Source of the DNA: JALZKA01 sp963721645
GTDB taxonomy: Bacteria; Actinomycetota; Thermoleophilia; Solirubrobacterales; 70-9
Length of the DNA stretch: 64,000 nucleotides
Direction: 5' to 3'
Assembly (NCBI GenBank): GCA_963721645.1
Contig: CAVRJK010000002.1
Coordinates: 682,001 to 746,000 of the forward strand
The translations under genes were made by a program, and so were the position numbers. The notes below the pieces were generated by a model. The model saw only the letters and a program-made list of their open reading frames with translations, was not told the DNA's origin and did no database searches. How positions within the stretch are numbered: the first letter of the stretch is position 1; each line of letters starts with the position of its first letter. Positions 1 through 8,021 of this stretch are shown here, piece after piece.

Positions 1-1
1 C

Positions 2-214
2 CACGACGTCGAGTTTGCGGCAACGTTCGCCGAACGCGTGATCCTCATGGGGGAGGGCGAGATCCTGGCCGACGGCAGCGCCGCAGAGGTTCTCTCGGGT
101 GGCTGGTACTTCGCGACCGAGGTTGCGCGTGCGCTCGGCGCGGGCGGCCCGATCACTCCCGAGGAAGGGGCCGCACTGCTGACGAGACGCGCGGCCCAGG
201 CGGGTGAGCGCTGA
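2..214 (+). CDS. ECF transporter ATPase subunit, C-terminal end (partial)
   Basis: Only the last 70 codons are in the window; the 5' part lies upstream. The visible stretch begins with HDVEFAATFAERVILM followed by GEILADG. This is the H-loop histidine and D-loop-distal segment typical of CbiO/EcfA-type energy-coupling ATPases, which power vitamin and metal uptake together with a T and an S component. The TGA stop overlaps the ATG of the next gene by one base (TGATG), and that gene encodes an S-component, so the pair is certainly co-translated. Substrate cannot be read from the ATPase itself. Confidence 0.8.
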   Translation, partial: HDVEFAATFAERVILMGEGEILADGSAAEVLSGGWYFATEVARALGAGGPITPEEGAALLTRRAAQAGER

Positions 215-2067
215 TGGATTTCCGGCTTGCGATGACGCTTGGAGTCCTGCTTGTCCTGATGGTGGGCGTCGCTTGGTACGAGCGCTCGCACCCCAGTTCG
301 CGCGTGGTGGCACTCGTTGCGGCGCTGACCGCCCTGGCCGTCGCCTCTCGGCTTGTCCTCGCCCCGATCCCCAATGTCGTAGGCACTACGGATGTTGCGC
401 TGCTCACGGGTTACGCCCTGGGCGGGCCGCCTGGATTCATGGTCGGCGCGCTCGCGGCGCCGATCTCGAACATCTGGCTCGGCCAGGGTCCCTGGACGAT
501 CTGGCAGATGGCGGGCTGGGGGCTGGCAGGCCTGGCCGGCGGGGGGTTGGCGAGGGTCGCCGGCCGGCACCTGGGACGACTCGGCCTGGCGCTCGCGTGT
601 GCAGCGATGGGCCTGATCTATGGAGCGCTCCTCGACCTATCGGTGATGGTCACCTACGGCGGCGAGCAGTCGCTCGACCGCTACCTCGCGCTTTCTGCCC
701 GCGGCATCCCGTTCAACGGAGCGCATGCCGTGGCCAACTTCGCAATCGCTTTCGCGGCCGGCCCCGCGCTCGTGCGGATGATCTCACGCTTTCGCGAGCG
801 GCTCGATTTCACCTGGCACCCCGCCGGAGTCCTCCCTGTGGCCCTTGCGGCACTGGTCGTCGCGATGGGGTCGGCGGGAACGCCTGAAGCGCACGCCGAT
901 GCAGGCAGCGGCCGTGCTTGGCTCGAGCGAACGCAGAATTCGGACGGTGGGTTTGCGGCGACGCCGGGCCAGCCGTCCTCGGCGGCAATGACCACCTGGG
1001 CGGCGCTTGGCCTCGCGGCGGCGGGCGTCAACCCGCTCGACGTCGCACGGGGCGGCAACTCGCCGATCGACTTCCTGCGCGACGCCAAGATCACCTCGGC
1101 CACCGACCTGGAGCGGACGATTCTGGTACTCGAGGGTGCGGGCATCGACTCCCGTTCGTTCGAGGGTCGGAACCTTCCTTCTCAGCTTCGTTCCAAGCGC
1201 TCGGGCGATGGCTCGTGGGAGGGTCAGGTGAACATCACCGCGTTCGGGATCCTTGCCCTGCGCGCCGCAGGGCAAGGCGATGTGGGCAGATCGGCCGACT
1301 GGCTCCGCGGCGCGCAGAACTCAAATGGAGGCTGGGGCTTCGCACCAGGCAGGGGCTCCGAGGCCGACTCGACCGGCGCCGCGATGCAGGCGCTGGCGGC
1401 CGCCGGAGGCAGCTCGGCGGCACTAGCCGACGGAGCGCGGTACCTGGCGCAGACCCAGAAGGGTGATGGTGGCTGGACGCTCGCGGGGGGTGCGGTCAAC
1501 TCGCAGTCGACCGCGTGGGCGGTCCAGGGTCTCGTAGCTGCCGGGGGCTCGGGACCTGCGATCTCAAACGGTGTGGCGTACCTGGGCAAGCGCCAGGCCG
1601 GCGATGGCCACTACGCCTACTCGCCCGCATCCGACCAGACGCCGGTGTGGGTAACGGCGCAAGCGCTGACCGCTGTCGAGCGTCGGCCGTTTCCGATCGC
1701 GACGGTGGCAAGGGCGCCGAGGGCGAACGACGGCCCGGGGAGCTCCGACGGGCCGGCCGAGACCGATGCAGGCTCACGAGGGTCGGCGAGCGAGCGCAGC
1801 GACGGCGACGGCCCGGGTTCGAAGGGTGAGGCCAAGCGGAAGGGACTGGACGAAGCGGCCGAGGGCGATACAGACGGGCCTGACGGAGACTCGGATGAGG
1901 TGACGACAGCTACCGACGGCCCCGCCGAGCCGGGGATGGTCGACGCTGCGCAGGCCGGCGAGGAGGACGACGGGGGGCTTACTGATGCCGCGCTGGCGGG
2001 GATCGGAGGTGGCGTCCTTGCCCTTCTGGCCGCCGGGGGATGGGCCGCCTACCGCCGAGGCGCGTAG
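214..2067 (+). CDS. ECF S-component fused to prenyltransferase/squalene-cyclase-type repeat domain
   Basis: A 617-residue membrane protein with an unusual build. Residues about 1-205 are hydrophobic, with about six membrane segments and motifs of ECF substrate-specific components (APIPNVVGTTDVALLTGYA, GQGPWTIWQMAGWGL). Residues about 206-228 form another hydrophobic segment ending AHA. About 230-490 carry repeated alpha/alpha units with QNSDGGF, QNSNGGWGF and QKGDGGWTL motifs, like prenyltransferase/squalene-oxidase repeats. A Gly/Asp/Glu-rich linker (about 500-590) and a C-terminal membrane helix ending in RRGA follow. The inferred topology places the repeat barrel outside the cell, tethered at both ends. 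The gene sits directly after an ECF ATPase gene, so transport of a small cofactor is likely. No catalytic DxDD is visible, which argues against a cyclase; a ligand-binding role is inference. Confidence 0.8.
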   Translation: MDFRLAMTLGVLLVLMVGVAWYERSHPSSRVVALVAALTALAVASRLVLAPIPNVVGTTDVALLTGYALGGPPGFMVGALAAPISNIWLGQGPWTIWQMAGWGLAGLAGGGLARVAGRHLGRLGLALACAAMGLIYGALLDLSVMVTYGGEQSLDRYLALSARGIPFNGAHAVANFAIAFAAGPALVRMISRFRERLDFTWHPAGVLPVALAALVVAMGSAGTPEAHADAGSGRAWLERTQNSDGGFAATPGQPSSAAMTTWAALGLAAAGVNPLDVARGGNSPIDFLRDAKITSATDLERTILVLEGAGIDSRSFEGRNLPSQLRSKRSGDGSWEGQVNITAFGILALRAAGQGDVGRSADWLRGAQNSNGGWGFAPGRGSEADSTGAAMQALAAAGGSSAALADGARYLAQTQKGDGGWTLAGGAVNSQSTAWAVQGLVAAGGSGPAISNGVAYLGKRQAGDGHYAYSPASDQTPVWVTAQALTAVERRPFPIATVARAPRANDGPGSSDGPAETDAGSRGSASERSDGDGPGSKGEAKRKGLDEAAEGDTDGPDGDSDEVTTATDGPAEPGMVDAAQAGEEDDGGLTDAALAGIGGGVLALLAAGGWAAYRRGA

Positions 2068-2597
2068 AGCCGACTACCGTTAGAACCATCGACGTCGAGG
2101 CCGCAATCCGCACCCGCCGTACGCACAAGGCGTACCGCCAGGACCCCGTTTCGCACGAGGTCCTCGATGAGCTGTTCGCGCTCGCAAGCTGGGCGCCGAA
2201 TCACAACCTCACCGTGCCGTGGCGGTTTCGCGTGATCGGACCGAATGCGCTCGAGCGGCTGAAGGAGGCGGCCGGCCGCGAGGCCGCGGTCAAGCTGAAT
2301 CGCGCGCCGACGCTGATCGCGGTCTCGTCAGCCGAGACGGGGGACCCCGTGCAGGACGAGGAAGACCTGCTCTCGACCGCGGTCGCCGCGTACATCGTTC
2401 TACTCGCCGCGCACTCCCGTGGCCTGGGTGGCTACTGGCGCTCGCCCGATGTGCTGCGGACGGCAGAGGGCCTCGCCGCCGTGGGCATTCCCGGTGACGA
2501 GCGCGTCGTCGGCTTGCTGCACCTTGGCGAGATCTTCGAGCCCAAGCCGGCGCCTGAGCGGCCAGACACGGCGCGTGCTGTCACCTATCTCGACTAG
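2040..2597 (+). CDS. Nitroreductase family protein
   Basis: FMN-dependent oxidoreductase family of about 170-185 residues. The N-terminal signature AIRTRRTHKAYRQDPV contains the arginine-rich FMN phosphate-binding segment, SWAPNHNLTVPWRF matches the second conserved block, and GIPGDERVVGLLHLGE is the usual C-terminal motif. Substrate is not predictable. The only in-frame ATG is at 2040, overlapping the previous gene by 28 bp. However, a TACCGT box at 2075-2080 lies 7 nt before an in-frame ATC at 2088, and a protein starting there would read (M)DVEAAIRTRR, exactly the family's usual N-terminus. The true start may therefore be ATC 2088. Confidence 0.85.
   Translation: MGRLPPRRVEPTTVRTIDVEAAIRTRRTHKAYRQDPVSHEVLDELFALASWAPNHNLTVPWRFRVIGPNALERLKEAAGREAAVKLNRAPTLIAVSSAETGDPVQDEEDLLSTAVAAYIVLLAAHSRGLGGYWRSPDVLRTAEGLAAVGIPGDERVVGLLHLGEIFEPKPAPERPDTARAVTYLD
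2075..2080 (+). promoter_or_regulatory. -10 box (TACCGT) of nitroreductase gene
   Basis: TAnnnT hexamer placed 7 nt before the ATC codon at 2088, the same spacing seen ahead of many other starts in this window. No convincing -35 is visible. Confidence 0.4.
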
Positions 2598-2606
2598 AAC
2601 CACCTG

Positions 2607-4313
2607 ATGCTCTCGCGTAAAGACGCCCTGGACGCTCTGCGAAACGAGGAGTGGGACGTGGTCGTCATCGGCGGCGGAGTCACCGGGGCAGGCGTGGCTC
2701 TTGACGCTGCCTCGCGCGGCTATTCGGTTGCGATCGTTGAGCAGGCCGACTGGGCGTCGGGCACTTCGAGCCGCTCTTCAAAGATGGTCCACGGCGGCCT
2801 TCGCTACCTCCAGAACTTCGACCTCGGATTGGTCCGCGAGGCGCTCCTCGAGCGTCAGCTCATGGTCGAGTTGGCCCCGCACCTCGTCTATCCGACACCG
2901 TTCCTCGTGCCCAGCATCGGCGAAGGCAAGAAGAACCGATTGATCGGAATCGGGCTCAACATGTACGACGTGATGGCGACCACCCGGGTCGGCACCCGCA
3001 GGGAGCGAAAGCGCGAGACAGCGCTTCGCGGAGAGGGCTCGGAGGCCGCGCCAGACCCCGAACGCTGGGCGCCCGACCGTCATCGCACGATCCCCGGATC
3101 CGAGGCTGCCGAGCGAATCCCTGCTCTGGCCGGGGTCGATCCGCGCGAGGCATACCTTTTCTATGACTGCCAGACGGACGACGCCCGCCTTGTGCTGACG
3201 ATTCTGGGCGAGGCCGCGCGGTTTGGCGCGGTGCCGTTGAACGGGGTCGAGGTGACGGAGCTCGCCGAGAAGGACGGCATCGCGACGGGGGTCGCGTGCC
3301 GCGACACCGCGACGGGTGAAGCGTTCGAGGTCTCGGCTCAGAACGTGATCAATGCAACCGGCGTGTGGGCGGACCGCATCCGGCCCGACGAGATCCACGA
3401 CGAGGCGGAGGTGCCCAAGATCGCGCCGAGCCGAGGCACGCACGTGACCGTCTCGCAAGAAAAGCTGCCCATCGGAACGGCCGCGTGCATCGTCCCGGCG
3501 GGGCAGGACCGCACGATCTTTGCCCTGCCTTGGTACGGGCGGACGCTGATCGGCACGACCGACCGCGATTACGAGGGCGAACTCGACCACATCGAGCCGT
3601 CCGGCGACGACATCGACTACTTGTTGAGCGCCGCCAACGACTTTTTCTCGCTAAACCTCGACCGCTCCGACGTCACCGGCTCGTACGCGGGCGTCCGACC
3701 GCTCATCTCGAGCGGCGACCCGCGCAAGTCGGTTGATATCTCGAGGAAGGCCGAGCTTTACGAGACGTCGTCCGGAATGCTCACGATCACCGGCGGCAAG
3801 CTCACCACCTGGCGCCGGATGGCAAAGCACGTCGTTGATCGCATGGTCGAGCGCGAGGGCCGCACCGCCCCCTGCCGCACCGCGAACCTGCCGCTCGGGA
3901 TGCCTGCCGCCGACGAAGACCTGGCCGCCCTGGACGAGCTCGACGTCGTCGACGGCGATGCAACCGCGGGCCTTCTGCGCTTCCGCTACGGCCAGTTCTC
4001 CTCGAAGCTCCTGCGGATGGCCGCGGCGGACGGCCTGGAAAAGCCGATCGTCGAAGGTATGCCCGACGTGATGGCCGAGGTGCTGGTCGCCGCGCGCTAC
4101 GAGCAGGCACGCTCCGTCGGTGACGTCCTTCTTCGCCGCACGCGGCTCGGCATCCTGGCGGCACCTCAGCTCCGCACTGCCGATGCCGTGCGCCCGATTG
4201 CCGAAGTGCTCGGCGCCGAGCTCGGTTGGTCCGAAAAAGAAGTCGCAAGCTCCGCGGAAGCGTGGCTGGTGGAGGCGGCGGCCGAAGGCGTGGACCCCGC
4301 CAACGCTGCCTGA
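2607..4313 (+). CDS. glpD: Glycerol-3-phosphate dehydrogenase (FAD-dependent)
   Basis: 568 residues, normal for aerobic GlpD. It oxidises sn-glycerol-3-phosphate to dihydroxyacetone phosphate at the membrane and passes electrons to quinone. The N-terminus has the FAD dinucleotide motif VVIGGGVTGAGVALDAASRG (about residues 18-37), followed by SSRSSKMVHGGLRYL, the GlpD signature. GTTDRDYEGELDHIEPS and SYAGVRPLI are further family motifs, TITGGKLTTWRRMA closes the FAD domain, and the last ~130 residues form the DAO C-terminal helical domain. The ATG lies 9 nt after the nitroreductase stop; the stop TAG is part of a TAGAAC stretch 6 nt before the ATG, a weak -10 candidate. Confidence 0.95.
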   Translation: MLSRKDALDALRNEEWDVVVIGGGVTGAGVALDAASRGYSVAIVEQADWASGTSSRSSKMVHGGLRYLQNFDLGLVREALLERQLMVELAPHLVYPTPFLVPSIGEGKKNRLIGIGLNMYDVMATTRVGTRRERKRETALRGEGSEAAPDPERWAPDRHRTIPGSEAAERIPALAGVDPREAYLFYDCQTDDARLVLTILGEAARFGAVPLNGVEVTELAEKDGIATGVACRDTATGEAFEVSAQNVINATGVWADRIRPDEIHDEAEVPKIAPSRGTHVTVSQEKLPIGTAACIVPAGQDRTIFALPWYGRTLIGTTDRDYEGELDHIEPSGDDIDYLLSAANDFFSLNLDRSDVTGSYAGVRPLISSGDPRKSVDISRKAELYETSSGMLTITGGKLTTWRRMAKHVVDRMVEREGRTAPCRTANLPLGMPAADEDLAALDELDVVDGDATAGLLRFRYGQFSSKLLRMAAADGLEKPIVEGMPDVMAEVLVAARYEQARSVGDVLLRRTRLGILAAPQLRTADAVRPIAEVLGAELGWSEKEVASSAEAWLVEAAAEGVDPANAA

Positions 4314-4329
4314 CCGCCGCCCAGAGGCG

Positions 4330-4335
4330 TAAGCT
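4330..4335 (+). promoter_or_regulatory. Candidate -10 (TAAGCT) and ribosome binding site for the aldolase gene
   Basis: TAAGCT lies 38 nt before the TTG start at 4374. A GAGGGAG Shine-Dalgarno sequence at 4362-4368 sits 5 nt before the TTG and supports that start. This unit therefore has a leader, unlike many others here. Confidence 0.4.
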
Positions 4336-4373
4336 CGAAACCGAAGGCGTTTCAAGCAACCGAGGGAGCAACG

Positions 4374-5072
4374 TTGAGGCTGTTCATCGACACCGGATCG
4401 GTCGCAGAGGTCGAGGAGATCGCGAAGTGGGGAGTCCTCGCCGGAGCCACCACCAACCCCTCTCTGCTCGCCAAGGAAGACGGCGACCCGGGCGACATCG
4501 TCAGGCGTATCTGCGACCTTGCCGACGGCCCAACCTCCGCCGAGGTCGTATCCGAGGATGGACCGGGAATGATCGCCGAGGGCCGCGCGCTCGCGGAGCT
4601 CCACGAGCACGTCGTGGTCAAGATCCCCTTCTGCAAGGAGGGTCTAGAGGCAAGCCATGCGCTCACCTCAGACGGCATCCCCGTGAACATGACGCTCGTC
4701 TTCTCGCCAAACCAGGCGCTTCTGGCGGCCGGGGCGGGCGCAACCTACGTCTCCTGTTTCATGGGCCGCCTGGACGACATCTCGGTCGATTCGACCGCGG
4801 TCGTCAAGGAGATAGTCGACTGCTTTCGTGCCGGCGGCGTGACCTCACAGATCATCTCGGCGTCCATCCGCCATCCCGAGCACGTGGTCACCTCGGCCAA
4901 GCTGGGCTGCGAGATCGCGACGGTTCCCGCCAAGGTTCTTCGCCAGATGCTGGACCACCCGCTCACCACCCAGGGCGCCGAGAAGTTCAAGGCCGACTGG
5001 GAGACCCGCCCCGAGTTCGGCGAGTGGTTGAAGGCGCTGGTCGACGCGCGCGCGGTCAAATCGAGCTCGTAA
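4374..5072 (+). CDS. fsa: Transaldolase-like fructose-6-phosphate aldolase
   Basis: 232 residues, close to the short (about 215-230 residue) FSA/TalC transaldolase subfamily. It has MRLFIDTGSVAEVEEI at the N-terminus, GATTNPSLLAKE, and the Schiff-base lysine in VVVKIPFCKEG (Lys83 counted from the TTG start). ATYVSCFMGRLDD and ISASIRHPEHV are the distal family motifs. The enzyme cleaves fructose-6-phosphate to dihydroxyacetone and glyceraldehyde-3-phosphate, or acts as transaldolase; sequence alone does not separate these. Location after glpD suggests a link to dihydroxyacetone/glycerol metabolism (inference). TTG start chosen because of the GAGGGAG ribosome binding site 5 nt upstream. Confidence 0.85.
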   Translation: MRLFIDTGSVAEVEEIAKWGVLAGATTNPSLLAKEDGDPGDIVRRICDLADGPTSAEVVSEDGPGMIAEGRALAELHEHVVVKIPFCKEGLEASHALTSDGIPVNMTLVFSPNQALLAAGAGATYVSCFMGRLDDISVDSTAVVKEIVDCFRAGGVTSQIISASIRHPEHVVTSAKLGCEIATVPAKVLRQMLDHPLTTQGAEKFKADWETRPEFGEWLKALVDARAVKSSS

Positions 5073-5090
5073 CCGAGCTCGCTCGGTTAC
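5069..5090 (+). terminator. Stem-loop after fsa
   Basis: Perfect 9-bp inverted repeat GTAACCGAG/CTCGGTTAC with a 4-nt loop, containing the aldolase stop codon. No long T tract follows, so it may be a GC-rich terminator or only an mRNA 3'-end stabiliser. Confidence 0.5.
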
Positions 5091-5135
5091 ATTGCCGAGC
5101 CCATGGGATCACTAACAAACGGCACCTGCTTCTCA

Positions 5136-5151
5136 CGTTGCCGTTCGGCAA
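5136..5151. promoter_or_regulatory. Palindromic element ahead of rho-like gene (copy 1)
   Basis: GTTGCCGTTCGGCAAC is a 6-4-6 perfect palindrome 12 nt before the rho-like ATG. A near copy with matching flanks lies ahead of priA at 60054-60069. Function unknown; could be an operator or a small hairpin in the leader. Confidence 0.4.
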
Positions 5152-5163
5152 CGCGTTAGAGAC

Positions 5164-6615
5164 ATGGAAGATCTGACAGGGCTCCATCTTGCGGACCTGC
5201 ACGCCAAAGCCGCCGAGGCGGGCGTCAACGGCTATCGCATGCTCGGCCGCGACGAGCTGATCGCCGAGATCCATGCCGGCGGCAAGCGCAAGCGTTCCCG
5301 CTGGCCGCGTCGCAAGGCGCCGAACGTCGATGCGGAGACCAAGACCGACGAACTCAAGATTCTCGAAGAAGCGGGCGATTCCGACAAGGCATCTGCCCAG
5401 GACGATGAAGAATCCGCCGAACCCAGGCCCGCCCGCCGTCGCGGACGCCGCGGCGGCCGGGGTCGAGGCGGGGGAGGAGGAGGCGGGGGAGGCCGCGAGA
5501 AGCTCGCTGCTGACGGCCGCCAGGAGCGAGAGCCCGCGCCCGAGAACGAGGAGACCGAAGAGATCACCGGGATCCTCGAGATCACGCGTCAGCGCCATGG
5601 CTTCCTGTCGGTCGAGGGCTCTGACGACGACGTCTACGTCTCTGCGTCGCAGGTGCGTCGCTGCGAGATGAAGGAGGGGGACGAGATCATGGGCCCGGTG
5701 CGCTCGCCGCGCCGCGGCGAGCGTCACCGCGCGCTGGTGAGGGTCAACCTCGTCAACGGCGAGCCGCCAGTCGATGCTCCACCTCAGAAGAAGAAGTCCA
5801 GCGGGGGAGGGGCCGCCACCGCGGACCGCTTCGACTCGCTCACACCCGTGCCGCCCACCAAGCGCCTCGAGCTCCCCGCCGACGCGAGCGACCTGGTCCG
5901 CGCCGCAGACCTGTTGGCGCCGTTTGCTCTTGGCCAGCGCGTGCTCGTCAAGGCGGCGCCGCGCGCCGGTCGCACGACCTTCCTTCGCGACCTTGCCAAG
6001 TGTCTCTCCTCCGTCGAGGGCATCGAGTTGACGGTACTTTTGATCGACGAGCGTCCTGAGGAGGTGCCCGCCTGGAGCGAGGCGGTTCCCTCGGCAGACC
6101 TTGCTCTTGCGCCGGCCGATCTATCGCCCGCCGAGCAGGTGAAGGTCGCACGCACGGCTCTCGAGCGGGCGCGAAGGCACGCTCAAGATGGCGCCGACGC
6201 CGTGCTCCTATGCGACTCGCTCAGCCGCCTCGCCGTTGCCGGAAAGGGCGTGGACGACGTCAAACGCCTCTTCGGATCGGGCCGCGCGCTTGCCGAGGAG
6301 GATGCGGGCACGCTCACAGTGGTCGCGACGACGCTCGGCGACGAGGGCGAGGCGCTCGAGGCGGTCACCACCACCGAGACCTCGCTGGTCAGCCTGGACG
6401 CAACTCTTGCCGCCGAGGGGATCTCGCCCGCTCTCGTCTTCGGCGAATGTCACGCGGTGGGCGACGACAAGATTCTCTCCGAGAAGGAGATGGATGGTCT
6501 CAGGCATCTGCGCTCGAACCTTGCCGAGCTGGTCGCACCCGAGGCCGCCGAGCTCGTGCGCAGGCAGCTTGACTCGGCGTCATCGAACGCCGAAGTCCTG
6601 AAAAGCCTGGCTTAG
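5164..6615 (+). CDS. rho: Divergent transcription termination factor Rho homologue with altered Walker A
   Basis: 483 residues with Rho architecture. A Rho_N-like segment (about 1-40) is followed by a charged linker with an Arg/Gly-rich stretch (about 88-113), a cold-shock-like RNA-binding domain (about 133-200, motif HGFLSVEGSDDDVYVSASQV) and a RecA-type ATPase domain. The nucleotide site is degenerate. The Rho Walker A PPKAGKT reads APRAGRT here, so both lysines are arginine (second one Arg270). Walker B VLLIDERPEE (Asp295) is kept. The Q-loop region is shortened (GKGVDDVKRLFGSGR), and the segment holding the arginine finger (family LSRKIAEKRVFPAID) reads LDATLAAEGISPAL. A canonical rho is probably encoded elsewhere; this looks like a paralogue with weakened or lost ATPase activity. 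Convergent with the next gene, 2 nt apart. Confidence 0.75.
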   Translation: MEDLTGLHLADLHAKAAEAGVNGYRMLGRDELIAEIHAGGKRKRSRWPRRKAPNVDAETKTDELKILEEAGDSDKASAQDDEESAEPRPARRRGRRGGRGRGGGGGGGGGREKLAADGRQEREPAPENEETEEITGILEITRQRHGFLSVEGSDDDVYVSASQVRRCEMKEGDEIMGPVRSPRRGERHRALVRVNLVNGEPPVDAPPQKKKSSGGGAATADRFDSLTPVPPTKRLELPADASDLVRAADLLAPFALGQRVLVKAAPRAGRTTFLRDLAKCLSSVEGIELTVLLIDERPEEVPAWSEAVPSADLALAPADLSPAEQVKVARTALERARRHAQDGADAVLLCDSLSRLAVAGKGVDDVKRLFGSGRALAEEDAGTLTVVATTLGDEGEALEAVTTTETSLVSLDATLAAEGISPALVFGECHAVGDDKILSEKEMDGLRHLRSNLAELVAPEAAELVRRQLDSASSNAEVLKSLA

Positions 6616-6617
6616 GT

Positions 6618-7082
6618 CTAGGGCCGGTATGCCAGGCGGGCCCATGAGGGCTCGCGGGAGAGCTCGATCGGCTCTGAGTCACGCTCGGGCTGCACATAGC
6701 CGAATGTGTGGGTGTCGTCGTCGAAGACAACGTCGAGTTCACCCTCCTTGACGCGCTGGTCCAGCCAGGCGCCGCGGAAGACGAGGCGGCGGAGCCAGTG
6801 AACGAGGCTCCGGTTCGACGGTCCTACCAGCTCGGTCCAATTCTCGTTGATGTGCTCGCCCAGCGTGGAGCAGGGATCGGCTATCTCACCGTTCACCGCG
6901 AGCTCCAGCAGATCGTGGATCTCCTCCGAGGCGAGCCCGTGGTCGACGAAGTCGAGCTTGACCGCGGCCTGCTCGACCCGTTGCGAGAAGTCCTCTTCGT
7001 TGAACGCGAAGCGAAGCTCGCCGTACTCGAGCACGTAGTCCGAGCCGGACTCGTAATTCCCCCGTCGGGTTGCCTTTTCCAC
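6618..7082 (-). CDS. Hypothetical protein, 154 residues
   Basis: Not recognised. The frame stays open far upstream, but a protein-like composition begins around EKATRRGNYESGSDY, so the GTG at 7082 is proposed; the upstream residues read like a shadow of the intergenic region. The product is acidic and soluble, has no signal peptide or membrane segment, and contains a mixed helical region (FSQRVEQAAVKLDFVDHGL) and an aromatic-rich half (NWTELVGPSNRSLVHWLRRL). A GGAGAAA stretch lies about 11 nt before the GTG. It is divergent from the response regulator gene and convergent with the rho-like gene. Confidence 0.5.
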   Translation of the reverse strand: MEKATRRGNYESGSDYVLEYGELRFAFNEEDFSQRVEQAAVKLDFVDHGLASEEIHDLLELAVNGEIADPCSTLGEHINENWTELVGPSNRSLVHWLRRLVFRGAWLDQRVKEGELDVVFDDDTHTFGYVQPERDSEPIELSREPSWARLAYRP

Positions 7083-7277
7083 TGAGCTTCGTTTCTCCCG
7101 TTTCTTTTCCGCCGCCCGCAGGTGCGAGGCAGCCGGGGCATCTTTACGCACGCGGTCGAGGCGAGGTGCCTCGATCCTTCTCTTGAAAGAGGGTTTGCAC
7201 CAGGGACGTCGAACGGGCGGGGTGCGCAGGGGTCGCAGGAGGGGGGCGCGAAGCGCAGTCGCGGGGTTGTAGGTGTC

Positions 7278-8021
7278 ATGAGCAATGCCACCAAGATCAC
7301 CCTGCCCGTCCTTCCGGAGGAGGAGCGCCTCGGGGTCGTCGTCGTCTGTGAGGACGACGAAGCGACGCTCGAGCTCCTCTGCGACAACCTGACTGCCGAT
7401 CGCTACGAAGCGATTCCCGCGCCGTCGGCTGCGGACGCGCTCCGCCAGTGTCACTACCGGAGCCCCGACCTCCTCTTGCTCGACCTCGAGCTTCCGGATG
7501 CGGCCGGGCTGGACGTCTTGCGTGAGATCCGCCGGGCCGAACGCACCACCGGCCGCTACGACGCACAGTTGCCAGTGATCGTGGTCTCAGGCAGGGGAGG
7601 TGACATGGATCGCACCCGTGGACTCGATGAGGGCGCAGACGACTACATCACCAAGCCGTTCTACTTTCCGGAGCTCTCGGCTCGCATGCGCTCGGTGCTT
7701 CGCCGGCGCGGGGAGGGCCGCTCCGGTCCGATCCGTGTTGGAGACCTCGCCATTGATCCGTCGCGACGCGAGGTGACGGTGGACGGCGCTGAGGTAGCGC
7801 TGGCCAACAAGGAGTACGAACTGCTCTTGACGCTCGCTTCCGACCCGCGCCGCGTTTTCACCAAGTCCGAGCTCCTTCGCGACATCTGGGGCTACCGGAC
7901 CATGGGCCGCACGCGCACGCTCGATTCTCACGCGAGCCGTCTGCGCCGCAAGCTGGATCCCGAGGGCGCCCGGTTCATAGCGAACTGCTGGGGCGTGGGC
8001 TACCGCCTCCTGCCGGCATGA
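7278..8021 (+). CDS. OmpR/PhoB-family response regulator
   Basis: 247 residues from the ATG at 7278. The receiver domain (about 18-145) has the acidic pair CEDDE, phospho-acceptor Asp69 in LLLLDLELPD, Ser/Thr in VVSGRGG and Lys in DYITKPFYFPEL. A winged-helix DNA-binding domain (about 150-246) has the typical LANKEYELLLTLASDPRRVF and TLDSHASRLRRKLD motifs. Its stop overlaps the start of the adjacent histidine kinase gene by 4 nt (ATGA), which overlaps a CpaB-like gene in the same way. The three are thus one translationally coupled unit, suggesting the regulator controls pilus assembly (inference). About 195 bp of intergenic sequence separates it from the divergent gene; no clear promoter was found there. 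Confidence 0.9.
   Translation: MSNATKITLPVLPEEERLGVVVVCEDDEATLELLCDNLTADRYEAIPAPSAADALRQCHYRSPDLLLLDLELPDAAGLDVLREIRRAERTTGRYDAQLPVIVVSGRGGDMDRTRGLDEGADDYITKPFYFPELSARMRSVLRRRGEGRSGPIRVGDLAIDPSRREVTVDGAEVALANKEYELLLTLASDPRRVFTKSELLRDIWGYRTMGRTRTLDSHASRLRRKLDPEGARFIANCWGVGYRLLPA

Noticed and set aside
3651..4610. Long minus-strand open frame across glpD and fsa
   Set aside because: Lies antisense to well-conserved genes; its composition (His/Gly/Arg-rich, no motif) is typical of a GC-rich shadow frame. Same judgement for 19312-20541, 23752-24636 and 30230-31543 on the minus strand.
5455..5505. Simple-sequence G-rich tract in the rho-like gene as a mobile or regulatory repeat
   Set aside because: It encodes the Arg/Gly linker and is in frame; low complexity, no repeat-unit boundaries.
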